From: Promicromonospora sp. AC04
GTDB lineage: Bacteria; Actinomycetota; Actinomycetes; Actinomycetales; Cellulomonadaceae
Reading direction: 5' to 3'
NCBI RefSeq assembly: GCF_003058225.1
Contig: NZ_QBUG01000009.1
Location: forward strand, 186,001 to 250,000
Length of the DNA: 64,000 bases
Made by a program: the position numbers and the translations under genes
The notes under the pieces: model-generated
The model's database searches: none
The model's input: only the letters and a program-made list of their open reading frames with translations
Told to the model about the DNA's origin: nothing
Shown: positions 6,954 through 16,132 of the stretch, piece by piece
How positions within the stretch are numbered: position 1 is the stretch's first letter
Layout of the letters: every line of letters begins with the position of its first letter

Positions 6954-9097
6954 CGTGCCTCCCGATCCGTCACGGGCCCGGTCACGGGTCGGGCGTCAGG
7001 CCGGGCATCAGGTCCGGTCATGGGTCGGGCGTCAGGCCGGGCATCAGGTCCGGTCATGGGTCCGGCGTCAGGCCGGGCAACAGGTCCGGCAACAGGTCCG
7101 GCAGCAGGCCGGGCAACAGTTCCGGTCATGGGTCCGGCGTCAGGCCGGGCAACAGGCCCCGTCACAGGTCCGGCAGCCGATCCGGCAGCAAGCCCGGCGT
7201 CCGGATCCTCTGTCGGACCCGCCGCAGGATCCGGCGCAGCGCGGACGTCGACCACCTGGTCCGCGAGCCCGAGCAGCGACGCCCGGTGCGCGACGACCAG
7301 CACGGTCCGGCCGGCATCACGCCAGGCCCGGACGGTGTCGAGCACCGCCTGCTCACCGCGTGCGTCGAGATGCGCCGTCGGCTCGTCGAGGATCACGAGC
7401 GGCTTGGTCGCGGCGTCGTCGAGCAGGGCGGACGTGAGCGCGACGCGCTGGCGCTGCCCCACGGACAGCCCCACGCCACCCAGCCCGACCCGCGTGTCCC
7501 AGCCCTCGGGCAGCGCCTCGACGACGGCGTCCAACCCAGTAAGCCGCGCCGCCGAGACAAGCGCCCGCTCGGAGTCCGAGTCAGAGTCCGGTTCTGAGAC
7601 ACCGTCCAGCACGACGTCGCGCAGCCGCCCCGGCGGGAGCGTCGGTCGCTGCGGAACCCACGTGAGCCCCGCCCACCAGCCCGCGAGCCCCGCTGCGGAC
7701 ACGTCGGCCAGGTCGTGCAGAGCGCCGTCGTCGAGGGAACCGCGCGGCACCAGCCCGACCCGCCCGGCGTCAGGCGTCAACAGCCCCAGAATCGCCAGCA
7801 CTGCCGTCGACTTGCCCGACCCGCTGGGCCCCCGCAGCGCGACAACCCGCCCACCCCCGGCCTCACCGGTTCCGAGCGATATCCGCGCAGACAGCCCGGC
7901 CGGCGCCAGCACCCCACGCCCACCAGCTCGCACGGACACCCCCTCCAGCACGAGAGCACCGCCAGCCCCATCCATCGGAGGGTTCGCGTCCGCCAAACCC
8001 TCCGACCGGACGGAACCAAGCACCGCGAACGCTTTCGAAGCAGCCGCCACCCCATCGACGGAAGCATGAAACTCGGCCCCGACCCGCCGCAGCGGCAGAT
8101 AAACCTCAGGCGCCAGCACGAGCACAGCGATCGCGGGCTGCAGCAGGATGGCGCCCTCGACGAGCCGCAGCCCCACCCCGACGGCGACGATCGCCACCGA
8201 CAGTGTCGTCAGCAGCTCGAGCACCATCGAGGAGAGGAACGCGATCCGCAGCGTCCCCATCGTGGCCCTGCTGGAGGCCTCGCCCAGCGCGCGCACCCGC
8301 TCGCCCTGCCCGAACGACCGCCCGAAGGCCCGCAGCGTCGGCAGCCCGGCGACCAGGTCGAGCACCTGGGCGCCGAGCCGTTCCACCGTGGCGAGCCGCC
8401 GCTCGGAAGTCCCCGCGGTGAGCCGCCCCACGAGCACCATGAACACGGGTACGAGCGGCAGCGTCACGATCACGATCACCGCTGAGACCCAGTCCAGGCC
8501 GAGCACCACGCAGACGAGCGCGGGCGTGACCAGCGCCGTCAGCACCAGCTGCGGCACATAGCGCACGAGGTACGGCTCGAGCGCGTCGAGCCCGCGCGTC
8601 ACGAGGGTCGCCACCTCGGCCTCCGGGCTCGCGCCCCGTCCATTGCCCGACGCCGGAACATCGGCCCCGCCGCCCGACGCCGAAACACTGGCCCCGCCGC
8701 CCGACGCCGGAACACCGGCCCCGCCGTCCGCCGTCGTCCCACCGGCCCCGCCGCCCCCTGTCGCCAAGCTAGCCCGCGGCCCGCGCAGCGCCCACGCCTC
8801 GACCACCGCGTGCCGCAGCTCGGCGATCGTCCGGGCGGCGGCGCGCAGCGCGTACCGCTCCTGCGCCCAGGCGACGGCGGCCCGCCCTGCGACGACGAGC
8901 GCCAGCCCCGCGAACGACCAGGCCATCGCGGGCCCCGACGTGCCGTCCCCGCTCACCACCGGTGCGAGCAGGGCCGCGATGAGCAGGGCCTGCGCGACGA
9001 TCAGTCCGGCCGCCGCCACGCCGAGCCCGACCGTGAGCGCCACGTACCAGCGGGCCGCGCGGACCTGCTGCAGCAGACGGGGGTCGAGGGGCTTCAT
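6950..9097 (-). CDS. cydD: Thiol reductant ABC exporter subunit CydD
   Basis: 715-residue half-transporter partner of CydC. The membrane domain is interrupted by a Gly/Ala/Ser-rich insert at about residues 109-152. The ATPase domain carries Walker A GPSGSGKSTAVLAI (about residue 420), signature LSVGQRQRVALTSALL and Walker B LVILDEPTAHLD. An unusual tail of about 100 residues (about 617-715) is made of Pro/Asp/Ala/Gly/Arg repeats such as PDARPMTG. The gene lies 34 bases after cydB and overlaps cydC by four bases, the standard cydABDC order. The tail and insert are not needed for the fold and are probably disordered. Confidence 0.93.
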   Translation of the reverse strand: MKPLDPRLLQQVRAARWYVALTVGLGVAAAGLIVAQALLIAALLAPVVSGDGTSGPAMAWSFAGLALVVAGRAAVAWAQERYALRAAARTIAELRHAVVEAWALRGPRASLATGGGGAGGTTADGGAGVPASGGGASVSASGGGADVPASGNGRGASPEAEVATLVTRGLDALEPYLVRYVPQLVLTALVTPALVCVVLGLDWVSAVIVIVTLPLVPVFMVLVGRLTAGTSERRLATVERLGAQVLDLVAGLPTLRAFGRSFGQGERVRALGEASSRATMGTLRIAFLSSMVLELLTTLSVAIVAVGVGLRLVEGAILLQPAIAVLVLAPEVYLPLRRVGAEFHASVDGVAAASKAFAVLGSVRSEGLADANPPMDGAGGALVLEGVSVRAGGRGVLAPAGLSARISLGTGEAGGGRVVALRGPSGSGKSTAVLAILGLLTPDAGRVGLVPRGSLDDGALHDLADVSAAGLAGWWAGLTWVPQRPTLPPGRLRDVVLDGVSEPDSDSDSERALVSAARLTGLDAVVEALPEGWDTRVGLGGVGLSVGQRQRVALTSALLDDAATKPLVILDEPTAHLDARGEQAVLDTVRAWRDAGRTVLVVAHRASLLGLADQVVDVRAAPDPAAGPTEDPDAGLAAGSAAGPVTGPVARPDAGPMTGTVARPAAGPVAGPVARPDAGPMTGPDARPDARPMTGPDARPDARPVTGPVTDREAR
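6984..7200. repeat. Tandem repeats in the cydD 3' end
   Basis: Degenerate tandem array with an 18/36-base periodicity (units built from GGTCCGGTCATGGGTC and GCGTCAGGCCGGGCA on the plus strand). The first two 36-base copies are nearly identical; later copies drift. It is in frame and encodes the repetitive C-terminal tail of CydD. The units are contiguous and coding, so this is not a CRISPR array. Confidence 0.8.
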
Positions 9098-9131
9098 GAC
9101 GCCATGGTCCCGTGCTCGCCCTGAACCTGGT

Positions 9132-10187
9132 TCAGAACGCCGACTCCTTGATCTTCTTCCAGGTCAGCCCTGCCGGAGCGGGGATGTGGTCCACCGTGAG
9201 CCGGCGCCGGAACACCCAGTACGTCCACCCCTGGTACAGGATCACCAGCGGTGTGAGCACCACGGCCACCCAGGTCATGACGGTCAACGTGTACGGGGTC
9301 GACGACGCCTCGGCGATGCTCAGCGAAGGGCCCCCGTCCAGGCCGGGCATGACGTCGGGGTACATGGACCCGAAGATCAGCACCACTGCCGCGATGATCG
9401 TCACGGCGGAGAGCCCGAACGCCCAGCCCTCGCGCCCCACGCGGTTCGTCAGCACGACGCCGACCAGGGCGAGCGCGGCCACCACCACGACGGCCCACGT
9501 CCAGGTGACGGAGAACGCGACCTGCGCCCAGACGGCCCACCCGCCGGCGACCAGCAGGGCCGCGACCGACAGCACGCCGGCGAACCTGCGCGCCCGGGCC
9601 CGGATCTCGCCGTCGGTCTTGAGCGCCACGAACACGGAGCCGTGCAGCAGGAACAGCACGAGCGTCGTCAGGCCGCCGAGCAGCGAGAACGGGTTGATCA
9701 GGGCCCAGAAACCGCCCACGTACTGGTGCGCCTCGTCCAGCTGGACGCCGCGGACCAGGTTGGCGAACGCCACGCCCCACAGCACGGCGGGCACCCAGGA
9801 GCCCACCTGGATCGCGAGGTCGCAGCGGCGCGCCCAGACGGCGTCGGCGATCTTGCCGCGGTACTCGAAGGCGACGCCGCGCACGATGAGCGCGACCAGG
9901 ATGATCAGCAGCGGCAGGTAGAAGCCGGAGAACAGGGTGGCGTACCACTCGGGGAACGCCGCGAAGGTGGCGCCGCCCGCGGTGAGCAGCCACACCTCGT
10001 TGCCGTCCCACACCGGCCCGATGCTGTTCACCAGCACGCGCCGCTCCTTCTCCCGGTGCGCCTTGTCCCCGCGGGGGAGCAGGGACATCAGCATCCCGAC
10101 GCCGAAGTCGAACCCCTCGAGCACGAGGTACCCGGTCCAGAGGACCGCGATGATAAAGAACCACACGAGTGCGAGGTCCACGGTCAC
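9132..10187 (-). CDS. cydB: Cytochrome bd ubiquinol oxidase subunit II
   Basis: 351-residue integral membrane protein with the conserved CydB start (WFFIIAVLWTGYLVLEGFDFGVG), the GPVWDGNEVWL motif and multiple transmembrane helices. It pairs with CydA to form the oxygen-reducing quinol oxidase used at low oxygen. The start is GTG at 10187. It is second in the operon, 49 bases after cydA, separated by a small AGTCTGTGTCT-type direct repeat. The length is typical for the family. Confidence 0.95.
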   Translation of the reverse strand: MTVDLALVWFFIIAVLWTGYLVLEGFDFGVGMLMSLLPRGDKAHREKERRVLVNSIGPVWDGNEVWLLTAGGATFAAFPEWYATLFSGFYLPLLIILVALIVRGVAFEYRGKIADAVWARRCDLAIQVGSWVPAVLWGVAFANLVRGVQLDEAHQYVGGFWALINPFSLLGGLTTLVLFLLHGSVFVALKTDGEIRARARRFAGVLSVAALLVAGGWAVWAQVAFSVTWTWAVVVVAALALVGVVLTNRVGREGWAFGLSAVTIIAAVVLIFGSMYPDVMPGLDGGPSLSIAEASSTPYTLTVMTWVAVVLTPLVILYQGWTYWVFRRRLTVDHIPAPAGLTWKKIKESAF

Positions 10188-10236
10188 GTCCTTGTCTCAG
10201 TCTGTGTCTAGGTCTGTGTCTGAGTCGTTCAGGGGG

Positions 10237-11733
10237 TCAGTAGGCGAACGAGAGCGGCCGGTCGGAGTCGTCGTCCGCGGCCTCGGGCGACTCGTCGCGG
10301 ACCGTCGTGGGCACGCCCTCGATCGCGTACCGGTGCATGAGGCGGTACCAGATCACGGCGAGCGCGCCGTAGAGCAGGGTGAAGACGATCATCGAGGTGA
10401 GCACCATGCCGGGACTCACCACCTCTGAGACGCCGCGCATGGTGAGCAGCCGGATCTGGTCGATGCCCGTGGGGTTCGGGGCCACCACCCAGGGCTGGCG
10501 CCCCATCTCGGTGAAGATCCACCCGAACGACGAGGCGAGGAACGGCGTGGGGATCGCTGCGATCCCGATGCGGGCAAGCCACTTGTTGTCGCTGACCCGG
10601 CCGCCGCGGGTGAACCAGAGGGCGGCCAGGGCGAGCAGCACGGACCCGGCGGCGAACCCGATCATGAGCCGGAAGCTCCAGTAGGTGACGGCGAGGTTCG
10701 GCGTGTACGAGATGGGGTTACCGGCATCGTCGGTCTCGCCGAACCGCTCGGAGTACTGCTCCTGCACGTCGTTGACGCCGGGCAGGAAGCTCTCCGGCCC
10801 GGAGAAGTGGCCGGTGCCGAGGTAGCTGGCCAGGCCGGGCACCTCCAGGATGTGCCGCACGCCCTCGCACGAGTTGGACAGGTCGCCGATCGTGAGGATC
10901 GAGAAGTTCGCCGCCTCCTCGCCCTCGCACAGCGCCTCGGCCGACGCCATCTTTCCCGGCTGCTGCTCGAACATCAGCTTGCCCTGGGCATCGCCCGTCA
11001 GCGCGACGCCGACGCCCGCGACCAGCATGACGACGGTGCCCAGGATCACGGCGGGGCGGTACACGTTCCGGGCCAGCTCGATCGACTCCGCCCGCTTGGT
11101 CCGGGCCAGCCGCACCATCCACCACGCGGCGATCCCGGCCACGAAGGTCCCGGCCGTGAGGAACGCCGCCGCCACCGCGTGCGGGAAGGCCGCCCACAGC
11201 GTGTTGTTGGCGAGGATCACCCAGATGGACTCCATCTCGGCGCGGCCGGTCTCGGGGTTGTACCGGGCGCCGACCGGGTGCTGCATCCACGAGTTGGCGG
11301 CCAGGATGAAGAAGGCCGACAGGTTCACGGCGACGGCGACCGCCCAGATGCAGGCCAGGTGCAGGCGCTTGCTCAGCCGGTCCCAGCCGAAGATCCACAG
11401 GCCGAGGAACGTCGACTCCACGAAGAACGCGGCGAGGGCCTCCATGGCGAGCGGGGCGCCGAACACGTCGCCGACGAACCGGGAGTACTCGCTCCAGTTC
11501 ATCCCGAACTGGAACTCCTGCACGATGCCCGTGACGACGCCGAGCGCGAAGTTGATCAGGAAGAGCTTCCCGAAGAACTTCGTCAGCTTGAGCCACCGCT
11601 CGTTCCCCGTCCGGACCCAGGCCGTCTGCATGATCGCCACCAGGGGCGCGAGCCCGATCGTGAGCGGCACGAAGATGAAGTGATAGACGGTGGTGATGCC
11701 GAACTGCCAGCGTGCCAGGTCGAGAGCTTCCAC
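10237..11733 (-). CDS. cydA: Cytochrome bd ubiquinol oxidase subunit I
   Basis: 498-residue haem-bearing subunit. Visible family features: haem-ligand His18 (TVYHFIF), the conserved His in FPHAVAAAFL, the quinol-loop block GDAQGKLMFEQQPGKMA and the GRQPW motif of the haem pocket. It oxidises quinol and reduces oxygen to water without proton pumping. ATG at 11733 is preceded by an AGGAG ribosome binding site. It is the first gene of cydABDC, with a Rex-type operator about 95 bases upstream, so redox control by NADH/NAD is expected. Confidence 0.96.
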   Translation of the reverse strand: MEALDLARWQFGITTVYHFIFVPLTIGLAPLVAIMQTAWVRTGNERWLKLTKFFGKLFLINFALGVVTGIVQEFQFGMNWSEYSRFVGDVFGAPLAMEALAAFFVESTFLGLWIFGWDRLSKRLHLACIWAVAVAVNLSAFFILAANSWMQHPVGARYNPETGRAEMESIWVILANNTLWAAFPHAVAAAFLTAGTFVAGIAAWWMVRLARTKRAESIELARNVYRPAVILGTVVMLVAGVGVALTGDAQGKLMFEQQPGKMASAEALCEGEEAANFSILTIGDLSNSCEGVRHILEVPGLASYLGTGHFSGPESFLPGVNDVQEQYSERFGETDDAGNPISYTPNLAVTYWSFRLMIGFAAGSVLLALAALWFTRGGRVSDNKWLARIGIAAIPTPFLASSFGWIFTEMGRQPWVVAPNPTGIDQIRLLTMRGVSEVVSPGMVLTSMIVFTLLYGALAVIWYRLMHRYAIEGVPTTVRDESPEAADDDSDRPLSFAY

Positions 11734-11827
11734 TCCGGGCTCCTGTGATGTCTCCGAACGGCTCTGTCCCTCTGGACGCTAGGCCTGATGTGGCAGGTCC
11801 GCGCGTTGTCGCGGGGCGAATCCGTCG

Positions 11828-11847
11828 CTTGTGAATGTCTTCACAAG
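11828..11847. promoter_or_regulatory. Rex operator (ROP) upstream of cydABDC
   Basis: TTGTGAA at 11829-11835 and TTCACAA at 11840-11846 form a perfect inverted repeat with a 4-base spacer, extended to 8-bp arms by flanking C/G. It matches the known Rex consensus TTGTGAAnnnnTTCACAA. Rex is established to repress cyd operons in actinobacteria and release DNA when NADH rises. The site is in the divergent 437-base gap between cydA and rne, nearer cydA. Confidence 0.85.
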
Positions 11848-12155
11848 GCACTGTACACGGATGTTCCCGGACGTTGGACCACGGCTCCGGCTCAGGCAGG
11901 GCAGGCCCGATCTCTTGTGCGATACTGGACGAACCCGCGCAGGCCCACATCCCTGCGCGGCCTGCAGAGTCCAACACTGCCCGCGATCCGCACGCGGTGC
12001 CGCTGTCACGACAGAACGTGGCCGCAGGCGTCCGCGAAGATCGCAGGAACAGGGCCGCAGCCGAGACTTCCGTCCAGGTGTGTCGCTTCGCCGCGATGCA
12101 TCCGCCGGACGACCGACCGCTTGGCGGTCCGCGTGGTGTGGAGCGGACGCCGGCT
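11848..12155. other. Divergent cydA-rne intergenic region, remainder
   Basis: About 300 bases between the Rex site and the rne ribosome binding site. No convincing gene: open frames here are short and run into rne or cydA out of phase. The rne promoter and 5' leader presumably lie here, but I could not pick a confident -10/-35 pair. Confidence 0.5.
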
Positions 12156-12170
12156 ACAGGAGCACCCAAC

Positions 12171-15100
12171 GTGACGCCTTCCAGCACCACCGGTTCGACC
12201 ATCGGGTCACAGGATGATCACGACGCACCTGAGGCGAACGCCCAGGTCACCACTGGTGGGGAGGCTCCGGCGGAATCGACGCCGACCAAGCGCCCGCGTC
12301 GTCGGGCCACCCGGTCCGTCGTCTCGACGGCGGCCGTCGAGCCCATCGTCGTCGGTTCGTCCGACACCTCCGCGGCCCCGGCCGAGGCCCAGCCCGTGAC
12401 CACGGCCGGCACCGCCGCCGTGGCGACCTCCGCGGGCTCCGCCGCCGAGCCGACCGCCAAGCGCCCTCGTCGTCGGGCCACGCGTGGCGTGTCCTCGCCC
12501 ACGGCTCCCGAGCCGGCTGCGGCGCCCGCCACCGAGCCGACGGCGGCCGAGCCGGTCGCCGCCGAGCCCGCCCCGGCGGAGGCGCTCGCGCCGACTGAGA
12601 CGGAAATCACTGCCGACGTCGCCGTCGGCACCGAGCCCGAGGCCACCGTGCCCGAGCCGGTCGACGCGGCCGAGCCTGAGACGACCGAGCCTGAGCCGGC
12701 CGACACGACCGAGCCCGAGGTTGCGGCCGAGGAGCCCGCCCCGCTCGACATCGTGCTCCCGGAGCCCGTGGCGACCGGCGAGGCCCCGGTCCGCGAGGTC
12801 GCGAGCCTCGACGACATCGTCCTCCCCGGCGGCCCGGCGGCGGAGCCCGTCGCGCAGGCCGAGAAGGCCGCGCCGAAGCGCCGCACCCGCAAGAAGGCCG
12901 AGGCGACTGAAGCGGCCGACACCGTGGAGCCGGCCGCCGAGCCCGCCCCCAAGCGCGCCCGGTCGCGCCGCAAGCCCGCCTCGGCCGAGCCGGCCGTGGA
13001 GCCGTTCGCCGAGACGACGCCGGTCGAGGAGGCCCTGGCGGCGTCCGCAGCTGAGGTGTCGGCCGAGGAGGCCCCGGCCGAGCCCGCCTCGAGGACCCGC
13101 GCGCGCCGCGGCCGTCGTCCGGCGGACGAGCCCGCGGAGGCGCCCGCGGCCGAGGCGCCGGCGGCGCCCGCGCAGCCTGCGTCGACCGCCGCGACGACCT
13201 CGGGCACGCGCGTCCCGCGCCTCGCCACGACGGCGCTGCTCTTCCAGGCGCCGGACGAGTCGGCGGCGCGCCGTTCGCGCCGCGCACAGGCTCCCGCCGG
13301 GCCGCCGCGCCCGCAGGACCTGACGCCGCAGTTCGCCCGCCCGATCGCTCGCCCCGTCGAGCCGGTCGCTGCCGAGCCGGCACCCCGGGCCGCCGAGCCC
13401 GTCGCCGAGGCGCCCGCAGAGGCCCGCGCCGAGGCCCAGCCGGAGACCACCGCGGAGCCCCGCACGCGCAGGTCCGGGTCCCGCCGGGCCGTGCGCCGCA
13501 CGGGCCCGAGCGCCGAGCCGGCCGCTCGGCCCAGCGCCGAGGACATCGCGCCGAGCCGCACGCGGACCGACGCGGACGCCGAGCCCACGGGCGACGACGC
13601 CGGCGAGACGCCCCGCGACGCGATCGTCCCGGCGACCCCGCAGTTCGTCGCCGCCGAGCTGAGCGAGGACGACGCGGCCGCCGTGGAAGAGGTCGGCGCG
13701 ATCGAGGACGAGCTGGCCGCCGAGGGCATCGAGCTCGAGGAGCTCGCCCCGGCGGACTTCGAGGAGTACGACGACGAGGAGGTGCGCCCGTCGCGCCGCC
13801 GTCGTCGTCGGGGTGGACGGGGTCGCCGCGGCGGCCGCGCGAACCGGTCGGACGACATGGACGACTCCGCTGACGAGGACCAGGACGACGACTCCGAGGA
13901 GGACGCGCAGGCGTCTGCCGACGAGGAGGAGGGCGACGCCGAGGACGCGGCCCAGGACGCCGAGGGCGAGAGCGACGGTGAGGGCGGCAGCCGCCGTCGT
14001 CGCCGGCGCCGCCGGGGTACCCGGGGCGAGCGTGCCGAGGCCGCCGCCGTCCGGTCGAGCCGGAGCGACTCGGGCCGCAGCGACGAGGTCACCGCGCTCA
14101 AGGGCTCCACGCGCCTCGAGGCGAAGCGTCAGCGTCGCCGCGAGGGTCGCGACCACGGACGGCGCCGCCAGATCATCACCGAGGCCGAGTTCCTGGCCCG
14201 CCGCGAGTCGGTGCAGCGGTCGATGATCGTGCGCGAGAAGGACGGCCGCACGCAGATCGCGGTGCTGGAGGACGGCGTGCTCGTGGAGCACTACGTCTCG
14301 CAGCAGTCGCAGGCGTCGATGGCCGGCAACGTGTACCTGGGCCGCGTGCAGAACGTGCTGCCGTCCATGGAGGCCGCGTTCGTCGACGTCGGCAAGGGCC
14401 GCAACGCCGTGCTGTACGCGGGCGAGGTCAACTGGGACGCGGCCGGTCTTGAGGGCCAGCCGCGCCGGATCGAGCAGGCGCTGAAGTCGGGCGACTCGGT
14501 GCTCGTGCAGGTCACCAAGGACCCGATCGGCCACAAGGGTGCCCGGCTCACGAGCCAGGTCACCCTGGCCGGCCGCTACCTGGTGTTCGTGCCGGGCGGC
14601 GGTATGACCGGCATCAGCCGCAAGCTGCCCGACACCGAGCGGTCGCGCCTGAAGAAGATCCTCCGCGAGGTGGTCCCCGAGGGTGCGGGCGTCATCGTGC
14701 GCACCGCTGCCGAGGGGGCGAGCGAGGACGAGCTGCGCGCCGACGTCGAGCGCCTGCAGGGCCAGTGGGACGCCATCCAGGCCAAGGCCAAGAAGGCGAA
14801 CGCCCCGGCCCTGCTCCAGGGCGAGCCGGACATGGCGATCCGCGTGGTCCGTGACATCTTCAACGACGACTTCTCGTCGCTCGTGGTGCAGGGCGAGGGC
14901 GCGTGGGACGAGATCGCGCACTACGTCGAGGAGCTCGCCCCGGACCTGCGCGAGCGCGTGTCCAAGTGGGCCGAGAACACCGACGTGTTCCACGTGCACC
15001 GCGTGGACGAGCAGCTCGCCAAGGGCATGGACCGCAAGGTCTGGCTGCCTTCCGGCGGCTCGCTGGTCATCGACCGCACCGAGGCCATGACGGTCGTGGA

Positions 15101-15935
15101 CGTCAACACCGGCAAGTTCACCGGTGCGGGCGGCACGCTCGAGGAGACCGTCACGCGGAACAACCTCGAGGCGGCCGAGGAGATCGTGCGCCAGCTCCGG
15201 CTGCGCGACATCGGCGGCATCATCGTCATCGACTTCATCGACATGGTGCTCGAGTCCAACCGTGACCTGGTGCTGCGCCGCCTGGTCGAGTGCCTCGGCC
15301 GGGACCGCACCAAGCACCAGGTGGCGGAGGTGACGTCGCTCGGTCTGGTCCAGATGACGCGCAAGCGTGTGGGCCAGGGCCTCGTGGAGGCGTTCTCCGA
15401 GACGTGCGAGCACTGCAAGGGCCGCGGGTTCATCGTGCACGACGAGCCGATCGAGAAGTCGGGCAACGGTGTGGGTTCAGGCGGCGCTCCGGCGTCGGCC
15501 GAGGAGAGCCCGCGCACGGCGCGTTCGCGCCGCAAGCGCGGCAAGGACGTCAAGGAGAAGTCGGCCCCGCTGCTGGAGCCGGCGGCGCCGGTCGCCAGCC
15601 TGCCCGAGGAGCGTTCCGAGGCCCGCGAGGCCGTCAAGGCCACGCTCGCCACGATCGCGGCCGCGGCGCAGCACGCGCACGAGACGAAGGACGCTTCGGA
15701 GGACGGTCCCGCGTCCCTGGACGAGATCCAGCTGCCCGCCGGGGACTCGGCCGCGGCCGCTCCGTCCGGCTTCGCCGCTTCGTCGACGTCGGGCGGCTCG
15801 CCCGGCTCTCCGGACTCACCCGACTCCACTGACTCGGCGGCGGACGCCGCACGGTCGGCAAGCGATGCGCCGGAGGGGGGCTCCGGCACTGGGCAGCCGG
15901 AACCGCCCAAAGGAGCCGGCGACGAGGTCGCCTAA
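12171..15935 (+). CDS. rne: Ribonuclease E/G
   Basis: 1254-residue endoribonuclease. Residues 1 to about 660 are a low-complexity Ala/Glu/Pro extension with Arg-rich clusters at about 540-565 and 605-620, probably disordered and RNA- or protein-binding. The S1-type domain begins near residue 720 (VYLGRVQNVLPSM); the catalytic region contains VVDVNTGKFTG (about 975-985) with the metal-binding Asp and later DFIDM; the zinc-link is CEHCKGRGF near 1080. It matures rRNA/tRNA and initiates mRNA decay. GTG at 12171 is chosen because ACAGGAG lies eight bases upstream; the frame is open further upstream but looks non-coding. Confidence 0.93.
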   Translation: MTPSSTTGSTIGSQDDHDAPEANAQVTTGGEAPAESTPTKRPRRRATRSVVSTAAVEPIVVGSSDTSAAPAEAQPVTTAGTAAVATSAGSAAEPTAKRPRRRATRGVSSPTAPEPAAAPATEPTAAEPVAAEPAPAEALAPTETEITADVAVGTEPEATVPEPVDAAEPETTEPEPADTTEPEVAAEEPAPLDIVLPEPVATGEAPVREVASLDDIVLPGGPAAEPVAQAEKAAPKRRTRKKAEATEAADTVEPAAEPAPKRARSRRKPASAEPAVEPFAETTPVEEALAASAAEVSAEEAPAEPASRTRARRGRRPADEPAEAPAAEAPAAPAQPASTAATTSGTRVPRLATTALLFQAPDESAARRSRRAQAPAGPPRPQDLTPQFARPIARPVEPVAAEPAPRAAEPVAEAPAEARAEAQPETTAEPRTRRSGSRRAVRRTGPSAEPAARPSAEDIAPSRTRTDADAEPTGDDAGETPRDAIVPATPQFVAAELSEDDAAAVEEVGAIEDELAAEGIELEELAPADFEEYDDEEVRPSRRRRRRGGRGRRGGRANRSDDMDDSADEDQDDDSEEDAQASADEEEGDAEDAAQDAEGESDGEGGSRRRRRRRRGTRGERAEAAAVRSSRSDSGRSDEVTALKGSTRLEAKRQRRREGRDHGRRRQIITEAEFLARRESVQRSMIVREKDGRTQIAVLEDGVLVEHYVSQQSQASMAGNVYLGRVQNVLPSMEAAFVDVGKGRNAVLYAGEVNWDAAGLEGQPRRIEQALKSGDSVLVQVTKDPIGHKGARLTSQVTLAGRYLVFVPGGGMTGISRKLPDTERSRLKKILREVVPEGAGVIVRTAAEGASEDELRADVERLQGQWDAIQAKAKKANAPALLQGEPDMAIRVVRDIFNDDFSSLVVQGEGAWDEIAHYVEELAPDLRERVSKWAENTDVFHVHRVDEQLAKGMDRKVWLPSGGSLVIDRTEAMTVVDVNTGKFTGAGGTLEETVTRNNLEAAEEIVRQLRLRDIGGIIVIDFIDMVLESNRDLVLRRLVECLGRDRTKHQVAEVTSLGLVQMTRKRVGQGLVEAFSETCEHCKGRGFIVHDEPIEKSGNGVGSGGAPASAEESPRTARSRRKRGKDVKEKSAPLLEPAAPVASLPEERSEAREAVKATLATIAAAAQHAHETKDASEDGPASLDEIQLPAGDSAAAAPSGFAASSTSGGSPGSPDSPDSTDSAADAARSASDAPEGGSGTGQPEPPKGAGDEVA

Positions 15936-15983
15936 GCAGAAGGGTTTCTGGGCGCGGCTCCTGGGCCGCTGACCTGATCCCGA

Positions 15984-16021
15984 CGAGGGTCGCCACCGAG
16001 AGGTGGCGGCCCTCGTTTTTT
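15984..16021 (+). terminator. Intrinsic terminator after rne
   Basis: 14-bp arms 15984-15997 and 16002-16015 with one G-U type mismatch and a GAGA loop, followed by six T (16016-16021). It starts about 50 bases after the rne stop. Confidence 0.9.
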
Positions 16022-16132
16022 GCGCCCGGAGCCCTCCTCGCCAAATCTGCTTGCGGGCGGTCGACGTTCTATGGTTCATTAGTCGAGTAACGAACCAACG
16101 AAGTAGATCGCCGGCGATGACTGGAGACCGAG

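Noticed and set aside
6984-7200. CRISPR-like repeat array
   Set aside because: Units are contiguous, degenerate and in frame inside cydD, with no unique spacers.
12207-15440. Very long open frame opposite rne on the minus strand
   Set aside because: Antisense shadow of a high-GC gene; composition is Arg/Gly/Leu-rich with no motif, while the plus strand encodes a clear RNase E/G.
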